From assembly GCF_900078705.1 (NCBI RefSeq), contig NZ_FKIF01000009.1, forward strand, positions 1-64,000: a DNA stretch of 64,000 bases, given 5' to 3'. The notes beneath the pieces were generated by a model. The model was given only the letters and a program-made list of their open reading frames with translations. It had not been told where the DNA came from and did not search any database. Below, one piece after another: positions 35,170 through 44,771 of the stretch. Numbering within the stretch: position 1 is the stretch's first letter; each line of letters starts with the position of its first letter. Both the position numbers and the translations under genes were made by a program. Source of the stretch: Bordetella ansorpii (GTDB lineage Bacteria; Pseudomonadota; Gammaproteobacteria; Burkholderiales; Burkholderiaceae_B).

Positions 35170-35619
35170 ATGACTCAGGCTGACTCACTTCATAGCGTCG
35201 AGGCGCGGCTGATCAACTGGCCTGCGGCTAACCGCGTCGTCGAGGCAGCTGCGCTGCACGCGCAGCGCCTCGGCGTATGCGTGAACATCGCGGTGGTCGA
35301 TGTGGCGGGGAATCTTGCCGCGTTTCTGCGCATGCCTGGAGCGCCGTTGCACTCCATCGAGATCGCCATCGACAAGGCATACACGGCAGCCAGTTTCGGC
35401 TTACCGACCAGTCGGTGGAGTGAGGCCTTGCTGAGTCATTCCGAAGCGGTCCGCCAAGGCATCGTGCGAAGGCCCCGCTTCATCGCCTTCGGCGGTGGTT
35501 TGCCGATTGTTGAAAGTGGCCATCGCATCGGGGGTATTGGCGTGTCTGGCGGTACCGAAGAGCAGGACGAGCACTGTGCGCAAGCCGGATTGAGCCTGCT
35601 AGGTCTAACTCAAACCTGA
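35170..35619 (+). CDS. HbpS/GlcG-like protein in the phenol operon
   Basis: A 149-residue DUF336 protein with NIAVVDVAGNLAAFLRMPGA, the SIEIAIDKAYTAASFG helix and the GGIGVSGGTEEQDE end typical of HbpS/GlcG. Lies between dmpB and dmpC, 21 bases after dmpB, with its own GGAGATAG site. Similar genes occur in other phenol meta-pathway clusters; the role is not established (haem binding, cofactor delivery and protection of the dioxygenase have all been proposed or are imaginable). Confidence 0.88.
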   Translation: MTQADSLHSVEARLINWPAANRVVEAAALHAQRLGVCVNIAVVDVAGNLAAFLRMPGAPLHSIEIAIDKAYTAASFGLPTSRWSEALLSHSEAVRQGIVRRPRFIAFGGGLPIVESGHRIGGIGVSGGTEEQDEHCAQAGLSLLGLTQT

Positions 35620-35685
35620 ATCTTTCCGGAAAGTCGACTGCCGCCGCGACCACATTTGCCTAACAAGGAAGTTTACTGAAACATC

Positions 35686-37197
35686 ATGCTGATTACCGAT
35701 CCCCAAGCGACCGCGAGCACTGGAAACCAGTCCGGCGCTCGTGCTAAAGAAATCCACAACTTCATCAACGGCGAATATGTGCCGGGTCAGCGTTGGTTCG
35801 AGAAGCGCTCGCCGTTGAACAACGCGGTCATTGCCAAGGTGGCCGAAGCCGGCCGTGCCGAAGTCGACGCGGCGGTGGCTGCGGCGCAGGCCGCGCTCAA
35901 GGGAGCGTGGGGGCGCATGAGCTTGGCCCAGCGCGTGGAAGTGCTGTACGCGGTGGCCGACGGCATCAACCGTCGTTTTGACGACTTCCTGGCCGCTGAG
36001 GTAGAGGACACGGGCAAGCCTATGAGCCTGGCGCGGCATGTGGACATTCCGCGTGGGGCGGCCAATTTCAAGATCTTCGCCGACGTGGTGAAGAACGTGC
36101 CCACTGAGTTTTTTGAAATGCCTACACCGGATGGTGTCGGGGCGATCAACTACGCCATGCGTCGACCGGTCGGGGTGGTCGGGGTGATCTGTCCATGGAA
36201 CCTGCCACTGCTGCTGATGACCTGGAAAGTCGGCCCAGCGCTGGCCTGTGGCAACACCGTTGTGGTCAAGCCCTCCGAAGAGACGCCGCAGACCGCTGCA
36301 TTGCTGGGCGAGGTGATGAACGCGGCGGGCGTGCCGCGAGGGGTCTACAACGTCGTGCACGGCTTCGGCCCCAACTCCACCGGCGAATTCCTCACCACCC
36401 ACCGCGGCATCAACGCCATCACCTTCACCGGTGAAACCCGCACGGGTGCGGCCATCATGAAGGCCGCGGCTGACGGTGCGCGCCCCGTGAGTCTGGAGAT
36501 GGGCGGCAAGAACGCTGCCATCGTGTTTGCCGACTGCGACTTCGACGCCGCCATTGAAGGCACGCTGCGCTCGTGCTTCGCCAACTGTGGCCAGGTCTGC
36601 CTGGGTACCGAGCGGGTATATGTCGAGCGCCCCATCTTTGATCGTTTTGTCTCCGCGCTCAAAAAAGGCGCTGAAGGCATGCAGCTCGGCCGCCCGGAAG
36701 ATCCGGCCACCGGCATGGGCCCGTTGATTTCGCAAGAGCATCGTGACAAGGTGCTGTCGTATTACAAGAAGGCGGTTGAAGCGGGCGCGACGGTGGTGGC
36801 GGGCGGCGGTGTACCCGATATGCCGGACGCGCTCAAAGGCGGCGCGTGGGTACAGCCCACCATCTGGACGGGCTTGGGCGACGACTCGGTAATTGCCCGC
36901 GAGGAGATCTTCGGCCCTTGCGCGCTGGTCATGCCATTCGACAGCGAAGAAGAGGTGATCCGCCGTGCCAACGATAACGACTACGGCCTGGCCACGGCGA
37001 TCTGGACCACCAATCTGTCGCGTGCGCACCGCGTGGCGGGGGCCATCGAGGTCGGCATTGCGTGGGTGAACTCCTGGTTCCTGCGCGATTTGCGCACGCC
37101 GTTCGGCGGGGCCAAGCAGTCGGGTATCGGGCGCGAGGGCGGAGTCCACTCGCTGGAGTTCTACACGGAACTCAAAAACGTTTGCATCAAACTGTGA
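35686..37197 (+). CDS. dmpC: 2-hydroxymuconic semialdehyde dehydrogenase
   Basis: NAD-dependent aldehyde dehydrogenase of 503 residues that oxidises the ring-cleavage product to 2-hydroxymuconate (oxalocrotonate branch). Catalytic Cys305 (GQVCLGTERVYVER) and Glu271 (LEMGGKNAA) are present, and CPWNLPLLLMTWKVGPALA is typical of DmpC/XylG. The stop precedes the dmpE ATG by only 2 bases. Note that dmpD, usually next, has moved downstream of dmpI here. Confidence 0.96.
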   Translation: MLITDPQATASTGNQSGARAKEIHNFINGEYVPGQRWFEKRSPLNNAVIAKVAEAGRAEVDAAVAAAQAALKGAWGRMSLAQRVEVLYAVADGINRRFDDFLAAEVEDTGKPMSLARHVDIPRGAANFKIFADVVKNVPTEFFEMPTPDGVGAINYAMRRPVGVVGVICPWNLPLLLMTWKVGPALACGNTVVVKPSEETPQTAALLGEVMNAAGVPRGVYNVVHGFGPNSTGEFLTTHRGINAITFTGETRTGAAIMKAAADGARPVSLEMGGKNAAIVFADCDFDAAIEGTLRSCFANCGQVCLGTERVYVERPIFDRFVSALKKGAEGMQLGRPEDPATGMGPLISQEHRDKVLSYYKKAVEAGATVVAGGGVPDMPDALKGGAWVQPTIWTGLGDDSVIAREEIFGPCALVMPFDSEEEVIRRANDNDYGLATAIWTTNLSRAHRVAGAIEVGIAWVNSWFLRDLRTPFGGAKQSGIGREGGVHSLEFYTELKNVCIKL

Positions 37198-37199
37198 TC

Positions 37200-37982
37200 A
37201 TGGACAAAACTCAAATCACCCAGCTTGGCGACGCCCTGTATCAGGCACTGACCACGCGAACCGTGCTCGATCCGCTGACCGAGCGCCACCCCGATATGAC
37301 GATCGAGGACGCCTATCACATTCAGCAGCGCATGATCGAGCGTCGTGTGCAGGCTGGTGAAACCATCATCGGCAAGAAGATCGGCGTCACGTCGGCGGCC
37401 GTGATGAACATGCTTGGCGTGTATCAGCCGGATTTCGGCTACATGCTCGACGGCATGATCTACAACGAAGGGCAGTCGATCGAGATCGGCACGCTGATTC
37501 AGCCCAAGGCCGAAGGCGAGATCGCGTTCATCCTCAAGAAAGACCTGATGGGGCCGGGGGTGACCAACGTGGACGTGCTGGCGGCGACCGAATGCGTGAT
37601 GCCGTGCTTTGAAATTGTCGATTCGCGCATCCGCGACTGGAAGATCAAGATTCAGGACACCGTGGCGGACAACGCCTCCTGTGGCGTATTCGTGCTGGGT
37701 GATCACGCGGTCGATCCACGCAAGCTCGACCTGACGCTGTGCGGCATGGTGATGGAGCGTAATGGCGAGATTATCGCCACGGGCTGCGGCGCGGCGGCAC
37801 TGGGCTCACCGGTCAACGCCGTGGCCTGGCTTGCCAACACGCTGGGGCGTCTGGGCATTGCACTCAAGGCGGGCGAGGTGATCTTGTCCGGCGCGCTGGC
37901 GGCGATGTTCCCGGCCAAGGCGGGCGACAGCTTCCGCGTCAGTATTGGTGGTCTGGGCGGTTGTTCGGTCCGGTTTCACTGA
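37200..37982 (+). CDS. dmpE: 2-oxopent-4-enoate hydratase
   Basis: A 260-residue hydratase adding water to 2-oxopent-4-enoate to give 4-hydroxy-2-oxovalerate. Family motifs GKKIGVTSAAVMNMLGVYQP, KAEGEIAFIL (metal-binding Glu residues) and FEIVDSRIRDWKIKIQDTVA are present. Paralogous to dmpH in the same operon. Normally forms a complex with the DmpH decarboxylase. Confidence 0.95.
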   Translation: MDKTQITQLGDALYQALTTRTVLDPLTERHPDMTIEDAYHIQQRMIERRVQAGETIIGKKIGVTSAAVMNMLGVYQPDFGYMLDGMIYNEGQSIEIGTLIQPKAEGEIAFILKKDLMGPGVTNVDVLAATECVMPCFEIVDSRIRDWKIKIQDTVADNASCGVFVLGDHAVDPRKLDLTLCGMVMERNGEIIATGCGAAALGSPVNAVAWLANTLGRLGIALKAGEVILSGALAAMFPAKAGDSFRVSIGGLGGCSVRFH

Positions 37983-38060
37983 ACGCGCCTGGCCAGGCAC
38001 CACGCCCGGCCGTTGTCGGATGCCGTGCGTAAAAGTCATTTTTATAGGAAGGACAAGGTC

Positions 38061-38972
38061 ATGAAAAAGATCAAATGTGCGCTGATCGGACCAGGCAATA
38101 TCGGCACCGATCTGCTGGCCAAGCTCAAGCGCAGCTCGGTGCTGGAGCCGGTGTGGATGGTGGGCATCGACCCGGAATCGGAGGGGCTGAACCGAGCCCG
38201 TGAGCTCGGCATCAAAACCACGGCGGAAGGTGTCGACGGGCTGCTGCCGCATGTGCTGGCCGATGGTGTGCAGATCGCGTTTGATGCCACCAGTGCATAT
38301 GTTCACGCGGAAAACGCGCGCAAGCTTAACGCGCTGGGCGTGATGATGATCGATCTGACGCCGGCGGCAATTGGCCCGTACTGCGTACCGCCGGTCAATT
38401 TGAAAGAGCACCTGGGCAAACGCGAGATGAATGTAAACATGGTCACCTGTGGCGGGCAGGCCACCATTCCGATGGTCGCTGCGGTCTCGCGCGTGCAGCC
38501 GGTCGCTTACGGAGAAATCGTCGCGACCGTATCGAGCCGATCGGTGGGGCCCGGCACGCGCAAAAACATTGACGAATTCACGCGGACCACGGCCGGCGCG
38601 GTGGAAAAGGTGGGGGGCGCGAGGAAGGGCAAAGCCATCATCATCATCAACCCGGCGGAGCCTCCGCTGATGATGCGCGACACGATTCATTGCCTGACCG
38701 AAACCGAGCCGGATCAGCAAAGGATTGCCGAGTCCATCCACGCCATGATCGAAGAGGTCCAGAAGTACGTGCCCGGTTACCGGCTGGTCAACGGCCCGGT
38801 GTTTGACGGCAAGCGTGTGACGGTCTTCATGGAGGTGGCGGGCCTGGGGGACTATCTGCCCACGTACGCCGGCAACCTGGACATCATGACCGCTGCCGCG
38901 GCCCGGACCGCCGAGATGTTTGCCGAAGAGATGATTGCCGGCAATCTCACGCTCGAACCGGTTGTCGCTTGA
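38061..38972 (+). CDS. dmpF: Acetaldehyde dehydrogenase (acylating)
   Basis: CoA- and NAD-dependent enzyme of 303 residues converting acetaldehyde to acetyl-CoA. Start at ATG 38,061 ([19 protein letters not shown], Rossmann GPGNIG) preceded by GGAAGGACAAG; the in-frame upstream ATG at 38,013 lacks similarity. Catalytic Cys130 is in [12 protein letters not shown]. It channels acetaldehyde from its partner aldolase DmpG. Confidence 0.96.
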   Translation: MKKIKCALIGPGNIGTDLLAKLKRSSVLEPVWMVGIDPESEGLNRARELGIKTTAEGVDGLLPHVLADGVQIAFDATSAYVHAENARKLNALGVMMIDLTPAAIGPYCVPPVNLKEHLGKREMNVNMVTCGGQATIPMVAAVSRVQPVAYGEIVATVSSRSVGPGTRKNIDEFTRTTAGAVEKVGGARKGKAIIIINPAEPPLMMRDTIHCLTETEPDQQRIAESIHAMIEEVQKYVPGYRLVNGPVFDGKRVTVFMEVAGLGDYLPTYAGNLDIMTAAAARTAEMFAEEMIAGNLTLEPVVA

Positions 38973-38991
38973 GCCGTCAAGGAGAACAGAG

Positions 38992-40038
38992 ATGAACCTG
39001 CAAGGAAAAAAAATCACCGTCCACGACATGACGTTGCGTGACGGCATGCATCCGAAGCGCCATATGATGACGCTGGAGCAAATGAAAAGCATCGCCTGCG
39101 GCCTGGACGCAGCCGGGGTCCCCCTGATTGAAGTCACGCACGGCGATGGCCTGGGCGGCTCGTCGGTCAACTATGGCTTTCCGGCCCACAGCGATGAAGA
39201 ATATCTGGGGGCCGTGATCCCGCTCATGAAGCAGGCCAAGGTCTCGGCTTTACTGTTGCCGGGCATCGGCACAGTCGACCATCTGAAGATGGCCAAGGAG
39301 CTTGGCGTGCACACCATCCGGGTGGCTACGCACTGCACCGAGGCTGACGTGTCGGAGCAGCACATTGCCCTGGCGCGCAAGCTTGAGATGGACACGGTGG
39401 GCTTCCTGATGATGGCGCATATGAACAGTCCTGAAGGGCTGGTCGGGCAGGCAAAGCTGATGGAGTCGTACGGCGCCAACTGTGTTTACATTACCGATTC
39501 GGCTGGCTACATGCTGCCCGATGATGTCAGGGCCCGCCTTGGCGCGGTGCGTGAGGCGCTCAAGCCGGAGACGGAACTGGGCTTTCACGGCCACCACAAC
39601 CTGGCGATGGGGATCGCCAACTCCATTGCGGCCGTTGAGTGTGGCGCCACCCGCATCGACGCCGCCTCGGCTGGTCTCGGTGCGGGTGCGGGCAACACGC
39701 CGATGGAGGTCCTGGTCGCCGTATGCGACCGAATGGGGATTCAGACCGGAGTGGATGTGTGGGCCATTCAGGACGTGGCCGAAGACCTGGTTGTGCCGAT
39801 CATGGACTTCCCCATCCGGATCGACCGCGACTCGCTCACCCTGGGTTACGCCGGGGTCTACGGGTCGTTCCTGCTGTTTGCCAAGCGCGCCGAGCGAAAG
39901 TATGGCGTACCGGCGCGCGAGATCTTGGTCGAGCTTGGGCGCCGGGGCATGGTCGGTGGCCAGGAAGATATGATTGAAGACACGGCCATCACGCTGGCCA
40001 AAGCGCGTGCGTCAAAGGCGCAGAAGGTGGCGGCATGA
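38992..40038 (+). CDS. dmpG: 4-hydroxy-2-oxovalerate aldolase
   Basis: TIM-barrel class II aldolase of 348 residues of the DRE-metallolyase group, splitting 4-hydroxy-2-oxovalerate to pyruvate and acetaldehyde. Seen: the [13 protein letters not shown] active-site loop, metal ligands in [12 protein letters not shown] and the C-terminal dimerisation domain contacting DmpF. The stop overlaps the dmpH ATG (ATGA at 40,035-40,038). Confidence 0.97.
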   Translation: MNLQGKKITVHDMTLRDGMHPKRHMMTLEQMKSIACGLDAAGVPLIEVTHGDGLGGSSVNYGFPAHSDEEYLGAVIPLMKQAKVSALLLPGIGTVDHLKMAKELGVHTIRVATHCTEADVSEQHIALARKLEMDTVGFLMMAHMNSPEGLVGQAKLMESYGANCVYITDSAGYMLPDDVRARLGAVREALKPETELGFHGHHNLAMGIANSIAAVECGATRIDAASAGLGAGAGNTPMEVLVAVCDRMGIQTGVDVWAIQDVAEDLVVPIMDFPIRIDRDSLTLGYAGVYGSFLLFAKRAERKYGVPAREILVELGRRGMVGGQEDMIEDTAITLAKARASKAQKVAA

Positions 40039-40823
40039 AACTGGATCGCACCACCATTGCGCGCCTTGCAGAGCACCTCGAGAACTGCGAGCTCCACGCG
40101 CAAGACACGCTCAAGATCACCGATGAGCATCCCGAGATGGATTGGGATGACGCTTACGCGATCCAGGACGAGATTCGCCGCCGCAAGCTGGCCCGCGGCG
40201 GGAAGATCGTTGGGCTCAAAGCGGGGCTGACCTCGCACGCCAAAATGAAGCAGATGGGGGTTGAGAGCCCTGTCTTCGGCTTCATGGCCGACTATTACGC
40301 GATCCCCGATGGCGGCACGTGCAAGACCGAGGCGCTGATCCATCCCAAAGTCGAGCCGGAAATCGCCTTTGTTACTAAAGCGCCGTTGAAAGGCCCGGGC
40401 TGTCATATCGGAGCGGTGCTGGCGGCGACTGACTTCGTGATGCCGGGCATCGAAGTCATTGACTCGCGCTACCGCGATTTCAAGTTCGATCTCAAAAGTG
40501 TGGTAGCGGACAACACGTCGGCCGCACGCTTTGTTGTGGGTGGGCGCGCACTGCCAGTGTCTGAGGTGGATCTGCGCATCGTCGGCATCGTGCTGGAGAA
40601 AAACGGTGAGCCGGTTGCGTTCGGGGCGGGCGCCGCGGTGCTGGGCCACCCGGCCGCGGCGATTGCGATGCTGGCCAATCATCTGGGCGCGCGTGGCGAG
40701 GAGATTCCGGCGGGCAGTTTGATTCTGTCAGGGGGGATCACGGAGGCCATTGCCGTGCGAGCGGGGGATGCCATCGCCCTGCGGGTGCAGGGGATGGGCA
40801 GCACCGGTTTGCGCTTCGTTTAA
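40035..40823 (+). CDS. dmpH: 4-oxalocrotonate decarboxylase
   Basis: A 262-residue decarboxylase acting on the 2-oxo tautomer of oxalocrotonate to give 2-oxopent-4-enoate. Key blocks: [33 protein letters not shown] (metal-binding Glu residues) and [20 protein letters not shown]. Paralog of dmpE. Coupled to dmpG by a four-base overlap. Confidence 0.95.
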   Translation: MKLDRTTIARLAEHLENCELHAQDTLKITDEHPEMDWDDAYAIQDEIRRRKLARGGKIVGLKAGLTSHAKMKQMGVESPVFGFMADYYAIPDGGTCKTEALIHPKVEPEIAFVTKAPLKGPGCHIGAVLAATDFVMPGIEVIDSRYRDFKFDLKSVVADNTSAARFVVGGRALPVSEVDLRIVGIVLEKNGEPVAFGAGAAVLGHPAAAIAMLANHLGARGEEIPAGSLILSGGITEAIAVRAGDAIALRVQGMGSTGLRFV

Positions 40824-40834
40824 AGGAGATAGCC

Positions 40835-41026
40835 ATGCCGATTGCGCAGCTGTACATCATCGAAGGCCGCGATGCGGAAAAGAAGGAGCGGCTGATCGCC
40901 GAGGTCACCGAGGCGATCCATCGCGCGATTGATGCGCCGGTGGAGTCCATCCGCGTGCTCATTACCGAAATGCCGAAAGAACACTTTGGAATCGCGGGTC
41001 AAAGCGCCAGGAAACGAGGGCGTTAG
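40835..41026 (+). CDS. dmpI: 4-oxalocrotonate tautomerase
   Basis: A 63-residue 4-OT with the catalytic Pro immediately after the start Met (PIAQLYIIEGRDAEKKE). Arginines sit at the usual positions 11 and 39 (numbered after Met removal), and the end FGIAGQSARKRGR is typical. Converts 2-hydroxymuconate to the oxo form used by DmpH. Last uninterrupted gene of the colinear pathway. Confidence 0.95.
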   Translation: MPIAQLYIIEGRDAEKKERLIAEVTEAIHRAIDAPVESIRVLITEMPKEHFGIAGQSARKRGR

Positions 41027-41085
41027 GACGTTGTGTGTTTGGTGTGTTGAGGGCCAGTTGGCCTTAGAAATTATGGAGACTGAAA

Positions 41086-41595
41086 ATGGCTTTGTTAAAT
41101 CGGATGGACTGGTACGACCTTGCCAGGACGACTAACTGGTCGCCGAAGTACGTCACGGAGAGCGAGCTTTTTCCGCCCGAGCTCAGTGGAGATCACGGCA
41201 TTCCCATGGAAAAGTGGGAGACCTACGACGAACCATACAAGCAGACTTACCCGGAATATGTCAAAGTCCAACGCGAGAAGGACGCTGGCGCGTACTCCGT
41301 GAAGGCTGCGCTCGAGCGCAGCCAGATCTATGAAAGATCTGATCCGGGTTGGCTTACGGTGATGAAGCAGCATTATGGTGCCATTGCCCTCGCCGAATAT
41401 TCCGCCTCGAGCGCCGAAGCACGTATGATGCGCTTCTCCAAGGCACCGGGCATGCGCAATATGGCGACCCTGGGAAGTATGGACGAAATTCGTCACGGTC
41501 AGATCCAGCTCTACTTTCCTCATGAGCACGTCTCGAAAGACCGTCAGTTCGACTGGGCTGCAGCACCTGCAGGCGTGGACGAACGCCTGGTTTGA
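41086..41595 (+). pseudogene. Truncated toluene monooxygenase alpha subunit (TmoA/TbuA1-like)
   Basis: The first roughly 155 residues of a toluene-4-/3-monooxygenase-type diiron alpha subunit, clearly different from DmpN: MALLNRMDWYDLARTTNW, GIPMEKWETYDEPYKQTYPE, REKDAGAYSVKAALERSQIY. The first iron-binding region (GAIALAEYSASSAEA and DEIRHGQ) is present, but similarity stops after KDRQFDW and the frame ends about 12 codons later. The second pair of iron ligands is lost, so it cannot be active. It is a deletion scar of a second ring monooxygenase locus. Confidence 0.85.
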
Positions 41596-41731
41596 GGCGG
41601 CCGTCGAACTAGGTTTTATCCGGTGGCCCTATGTACCCGACAAAGAAGTCGTCAAGCGTTTGCATGGCTACTTCAATGCAGGGTTGATGCCAATGGAAGC
41701 CGCCCAAGCATGCTTTGCGGCGAAGCATTGA
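41522..41731 (+). CDS. Unidentified ORF fragment after the tmoA scar
   Basis: A frame in a different phase from the tmoA remnant. Its first 13 or so codons are the tmoA sequence read out of frame, so only the part from about 41,563 is likely to be genuine. From there it reads as a plausible protein end: AWFEAAVELGFIRWPYVPD, then HGYFNAGLMPMEAAQACFAA, stop at 41,729. I do not recognise the family. It is probably the C-terminal remnant of another gene joined by the deletion. Confidence 0.35.
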   Translation: MSTSRKTVSSTGLQHLQAWTNAWFEAAVELGFIRWPYVPDKEVVKRLHGYFNAGLMPMEAAQACFAAKH

Positions 41732-41830
41732 GAAAGATCGATGATGATTCAACCAAGAAAAATCATACGAGGTTGTTAAGGGAAATCAAGTTATTGCTCG
41801 TTGCCGGATACTGGATATATGGAGTTGCAA

Positions 41831-42661
41831 ATGTCGGATTCTTTAGAAATTGCGAATACAGTCACCGCAAATGGTATAAAAACCAATTATCACGATCGTG
41901 GTCAGGGAGTGCCTGTTCTTTTGATTCATGGATCGGGCCCTGGAGTAACCGCATGGGCGAACTGGCGCCTCACAATCCCTGAACTCGCGAAGCAGTTTCG
42001 CGTCATCGCACCGGACATGGTGGGCTTTGGATATACCGAGCGGCCGGTGGGTATCCGGTATGACATGGATACCTGGGTCGGGCATGCGCTCGGGTTGCTG
42101 GATGCGCTTGGCATTGACAAGGCTCACGTGGTGGGCAACTCTTTCGGAGGGGCTCTGGCCTTGGCGCTGGCCATCCGGGCGCCCGAAAGAGTGCGCCGAT
42201 TGGTCCTCATGGGCAGCGTGGGTATCTCCTTCCCGATAACGGAGGGGTTGGACAAGGTTTGGGGCTACGTTCCGTCAATCGACAACATGCGAGAGTTGCT
42301 CGATGTTTTTGCGTTCGACCGCAATCTCGTAAATGACGACCTCGCTCGCCTGCGTTATGAGGCAAGCATCCGGCCGAACTTTCAGGAAGCGTTTTCAAGT
42401 ATGTTTCCGGCACCGCGCCAGCGTTGGGTGGACGCTATGGCGAGCCGGGAGGAGGACGTCGGCTCGCTTCCGCACGAGACACTCATCATCCATGGGCGCG
42501 AAGACCAGGTCATCCCGCTGTCCAATTCCTATACACTGCTCAGACTGATTCCACGGGCGCAGCTGCACGTGTTCGGCCGCTGTGGCCATTGGACGCAGAT
42601 TGAACATGGAGAGCGATTTAACCGGTTGGTCGGTGACTTCTTCTCGGAAGAGGCGCTTTAA
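41831..42661 (+). CDS. dmpD: 2-hydroxymuconic semialdehyde hydrolase
   Basis: Alpha/beta-hydrolase of 276 residues cleaving ring-fission products (needed for methylcatechol-derived ketones) to 2-oxopent-4-enoate and a carboxylic acid. Motifs: oxyanion region LIHGSGPGVTAW, nucleophile GNSFGG, acid in HGREDQVIPL and His in CGHWTQIEH. ATG 41,831 has GGAG 6 bases upstream; ATG 41,819 is an alternative. In classical dmp/xyl operons it lies between dmpC and dmpE; here it is next to dmpR and was probably brought in with, or rearranged by, the tmoA-region deletion. Confidence 0.93.
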   Translation: MSDSLEIANTVTANGIKTNYHDRGQGVPVLLIHGSGPGVTAWANWRLTIPELAKQFRVIAPDMVGFGYTERPVGIRYDMDTWVGHALGLLDALGIDKAHVVGNSFGGALALALAIRAPERVRRLVLMGSVGISFPITEGLDKVWGYVPSIDNMRELLDVFAFDRNLVNDDLARLRYEASIRPNFQEAFSSMFPAPRQRWVDAMASREEDVGSLPHETLIIHGREDQVIPLSNSYTLLRLIPRAQLHVFGRCGHWTQIEHGERFNRLVGDFFSEEAL

Positions 42662-42677
42662 GCCTCCGCGCGGAGGC
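42662..42677 (+). terminator. Hairpin after dmpD
   Basis: GCCTCC-GCGC-GGAGGC (6-bp stem) begins at the base after the dmpD stop and is followed by CTTTGG. A likely weak terminator separating the pathway operon from dmpR. Confidence 0.55.
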
Positions 42678-42833
42678 CTTTGGGGGGCGTTCAAGTGACG
42701 CCAACGGCATGTGGCAACGAACGGTCCCCCAATTAGGTTTTCGTTCCAGGCAGGTTTACGCACCCGGTGAGAGCGTGCGAGACGATGAACTTTTAAGAAA
42801 GAGCCCTGACTGGCGATTTCCTGAGGAGGGAAC

Positions 42834-44678
42834 ATGAAGGAGGAGAAAGGGAAAGCGGGAGAAATAGACAGAGGAATACCGCTTTTCGTGCCAGATGTAG
42901 TGGCTGATCTGCATTTTCCGGACATTCGGGATCTGGCGGAACGGCTTCGTTTCAATCCTGCGGACGGTCGCATCTGGCTCGACGATCGTCGAATGGTCTT
43001 GATCCATACGGACGCGTTTGCTTCACTGCGACAGGAACTCATCGAAGCTTTAGGTAGCGATGCTGCGCGCGGATTGCTGACCCGCATGGGATATCTATCG
43101 GGTTCTCGGGATGCCGCGCTCGCACGAAAGGTTCGCGGGCAAGACAGCGCATTTGATGCCTTCGCGGTAGGTCCTCAACTTCACGCCCTGGAAGGCATCG
43201 TCCTGGTAGAACCTGTCAGAGTGGATATCGACAGCACCACCGGTCAGTATTACGGGGAATTTCTGTGGAAAGACTCGTCCGAGGATGAGGCTCACATATC
43301 CGTGTACGGCATCGGCTCCGAACCAGCCTGCTGGATGCAGATTGGCTACGCGTGCGGCTACACGAGCGCTTTCATGGGCCGGCGTATTCTATACCGGGAA
43401 GTCGAATGCCGCGCGATGGGCAATACATTATGTCGAATCATTGGAAAGCCCGTGGACGAGTGGGACGCCCCCGATGCGGATCTTCGGTATATGCTGCCAC
43501 AATCTCTGGAGAAACGTCGCTTTGTCGCGTTGAAAAGTTCAGGGCCAGCCCCGACTGACTCTACAGATCATGAGTGTGTGCCTTGCAAGCCTGACGAAGT
43601 GCCTGTCAAAGAAGGACCAATAGGGGCGTCTGCTGGATTCAACGCAGTGATGCACAAAATATTCAGAGTGGCTCCCACTAGTGCGACCGTTTTACTGATG
43701 GGCGAGAGCGGCGTGGGCAAAAGCCTGTTTGCTCGGGAACTGCACAACAGAAGTTCGCGTGTAGGGAAACCATTCGTTGAATTAAATTGTGCAGCTCTTC
43801 CCGATTCGCTGATTGAATCGGAGCTTTTTGGTGTGGAGCGAGGGGCATTCACCGGCGCATCCGATGCCCGCGTTGGGCGTTTCGAAAGCGCAAACGAAGG
43901 GACCATTTTTTTGGATGAGATTGGTAATCTCAGTCTAACCGCTCAAGCGAAGCTATTGAGAGTTTTGCAAACGGGGGAGATGGAGCACCTCGGGAGTTCA
44001 AAGACGGTTAAGGTAAATGTTCGGGTAATTACTGCGACTAATGACAACCTCAAACAGGCGATAAAAAGCGGGCGTTTTCGTGAGGATCTTTTCTACCGGC
44101 TGAATGTATTTCCAATTGTTATTCCACCTTTGCGTGAAAGAAAGGATGATATCCCGGTTTTGCTGGAATTTTTCATAAAGAAATTTTCAAAAAGGCATGG
44201 TCGGTCCCTCAAGGGCTTATCCAATCGTGCGCTTCATCTATTGCTGGATTACTCGTGGCCCGGGAATATCCGCGAGATGGAAAATGTGCTCGAACGTGGC
44301 GTTATCCTCGCCGAGGAAGGCGGTACGCTCGATGTATGCCACTTGTTTAGTAGCGGTGACACCGTGGAATGTAAGGGTGCTTTTGGTTTAAGCGACCTTG
44401 GGTCGCTTGCCCTCGATTCCATATCGACGAGCGCTCCCCCCGAGACGATCCGCAAGAGCGGAGAAGCCCCGGAGGGGCTCGAGGATTGGGCAGCGCTTGC
44501 TGTACAGATGAACAAAGCGACACTTTGCGAGGTCGAAGATGCGCTCGTACGCGCGGCACTCAAAGCCGCGAACGGGAACATATCAGAAGCCGCACGTCTT
44601 CTCGGATTGACACGCGCGCAACTCGACTACCGTGTCAAGAAGTTGAACAATTCAATGCCAATCTCGACGGAGAAGTAG
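42834..44678 (+). CDS. dmpR: Sigma54-dependent phenol-responsive activator DmpR
   Basis: NtrC-family enhancer-binding activator, 614 residues. The sensory XylR_N/V4R domain covers about 16-215, the AAA+ domain about 262-500 and the Fis-type HTH is near 580-605. Walker A is GESGVGKS (290-297), the sigma54-contact loop is GAFTGA (337-342) and Walker B is GTIFLDEIG. Phenol-pocket residues His117 and Trp145 and zinc ligands Cys166, Glu189, Cys192, Cys200 match those of MopR with a constant offset of 11. AGGAGG precedes the ATG by 5 bases. It would activate the promoter at 29,081. GC content is visibly lower than in the ICE backbone. Confidence 0.95.
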   Translation: MKEEKGKAGEIDRGIPLFVPDVVADLHFPDIRDLAERLRFNPADGRIWLDDRRMVLIHTDAFASLRQELIEALGSDAARGLLTRMGYLSGSRDAALARKVRGQDSAFDAFAVGPQLHALEGIVLVEPVRVDIDSTTGQYYGEFLWKDSSEDEAHISVYGIGSEPACWMQIGYACGYTSAFMGRRILYREVECRAMGNTLCRIIGKPVDEWDAPDADLRYMLPQSLEKRRFVALKSSGPAPTDSTDHECVPCKPDEVPVKEGPIGASAGFNAVMHKIFRVAPTSATVLLMGESGVGKSLFARELHNRSSRVGKPFVELNCAALPDSLIESELFGVERGAFTGASDARVGRFESANEGTIFLDEIGNLSLTAQAKLLRVLQTGEMEHLGSSKTVKVNVRVITATNDNLKQAIKSGRFREDLFYRLNVFPIVIPPLRERKDDIPVLLEFFIKKFSKRHGRSLKGLSNRALHLLLDYSWPGNIREMENVLERGVILAEEGGTLDVCHLFSSGDTVECKGAFGLSDLGSLALDSISTSAPPETIRKSGEAPEGLEDWAALAVQMNKATLCEVEDALVRAALKAANGNISEAARLLGLTRAQLDYRVKKLNNSMPISTEK

Positions 44679-44771
44679 AGAGCGCAAAGCACCAGCGTTT
44701 GGGATCAACCGAATCGAAGATCTGCTTCGGCTTTGTTCGGGAGGTTAGGGGCGCTGGTGGTGCAGACGCAA

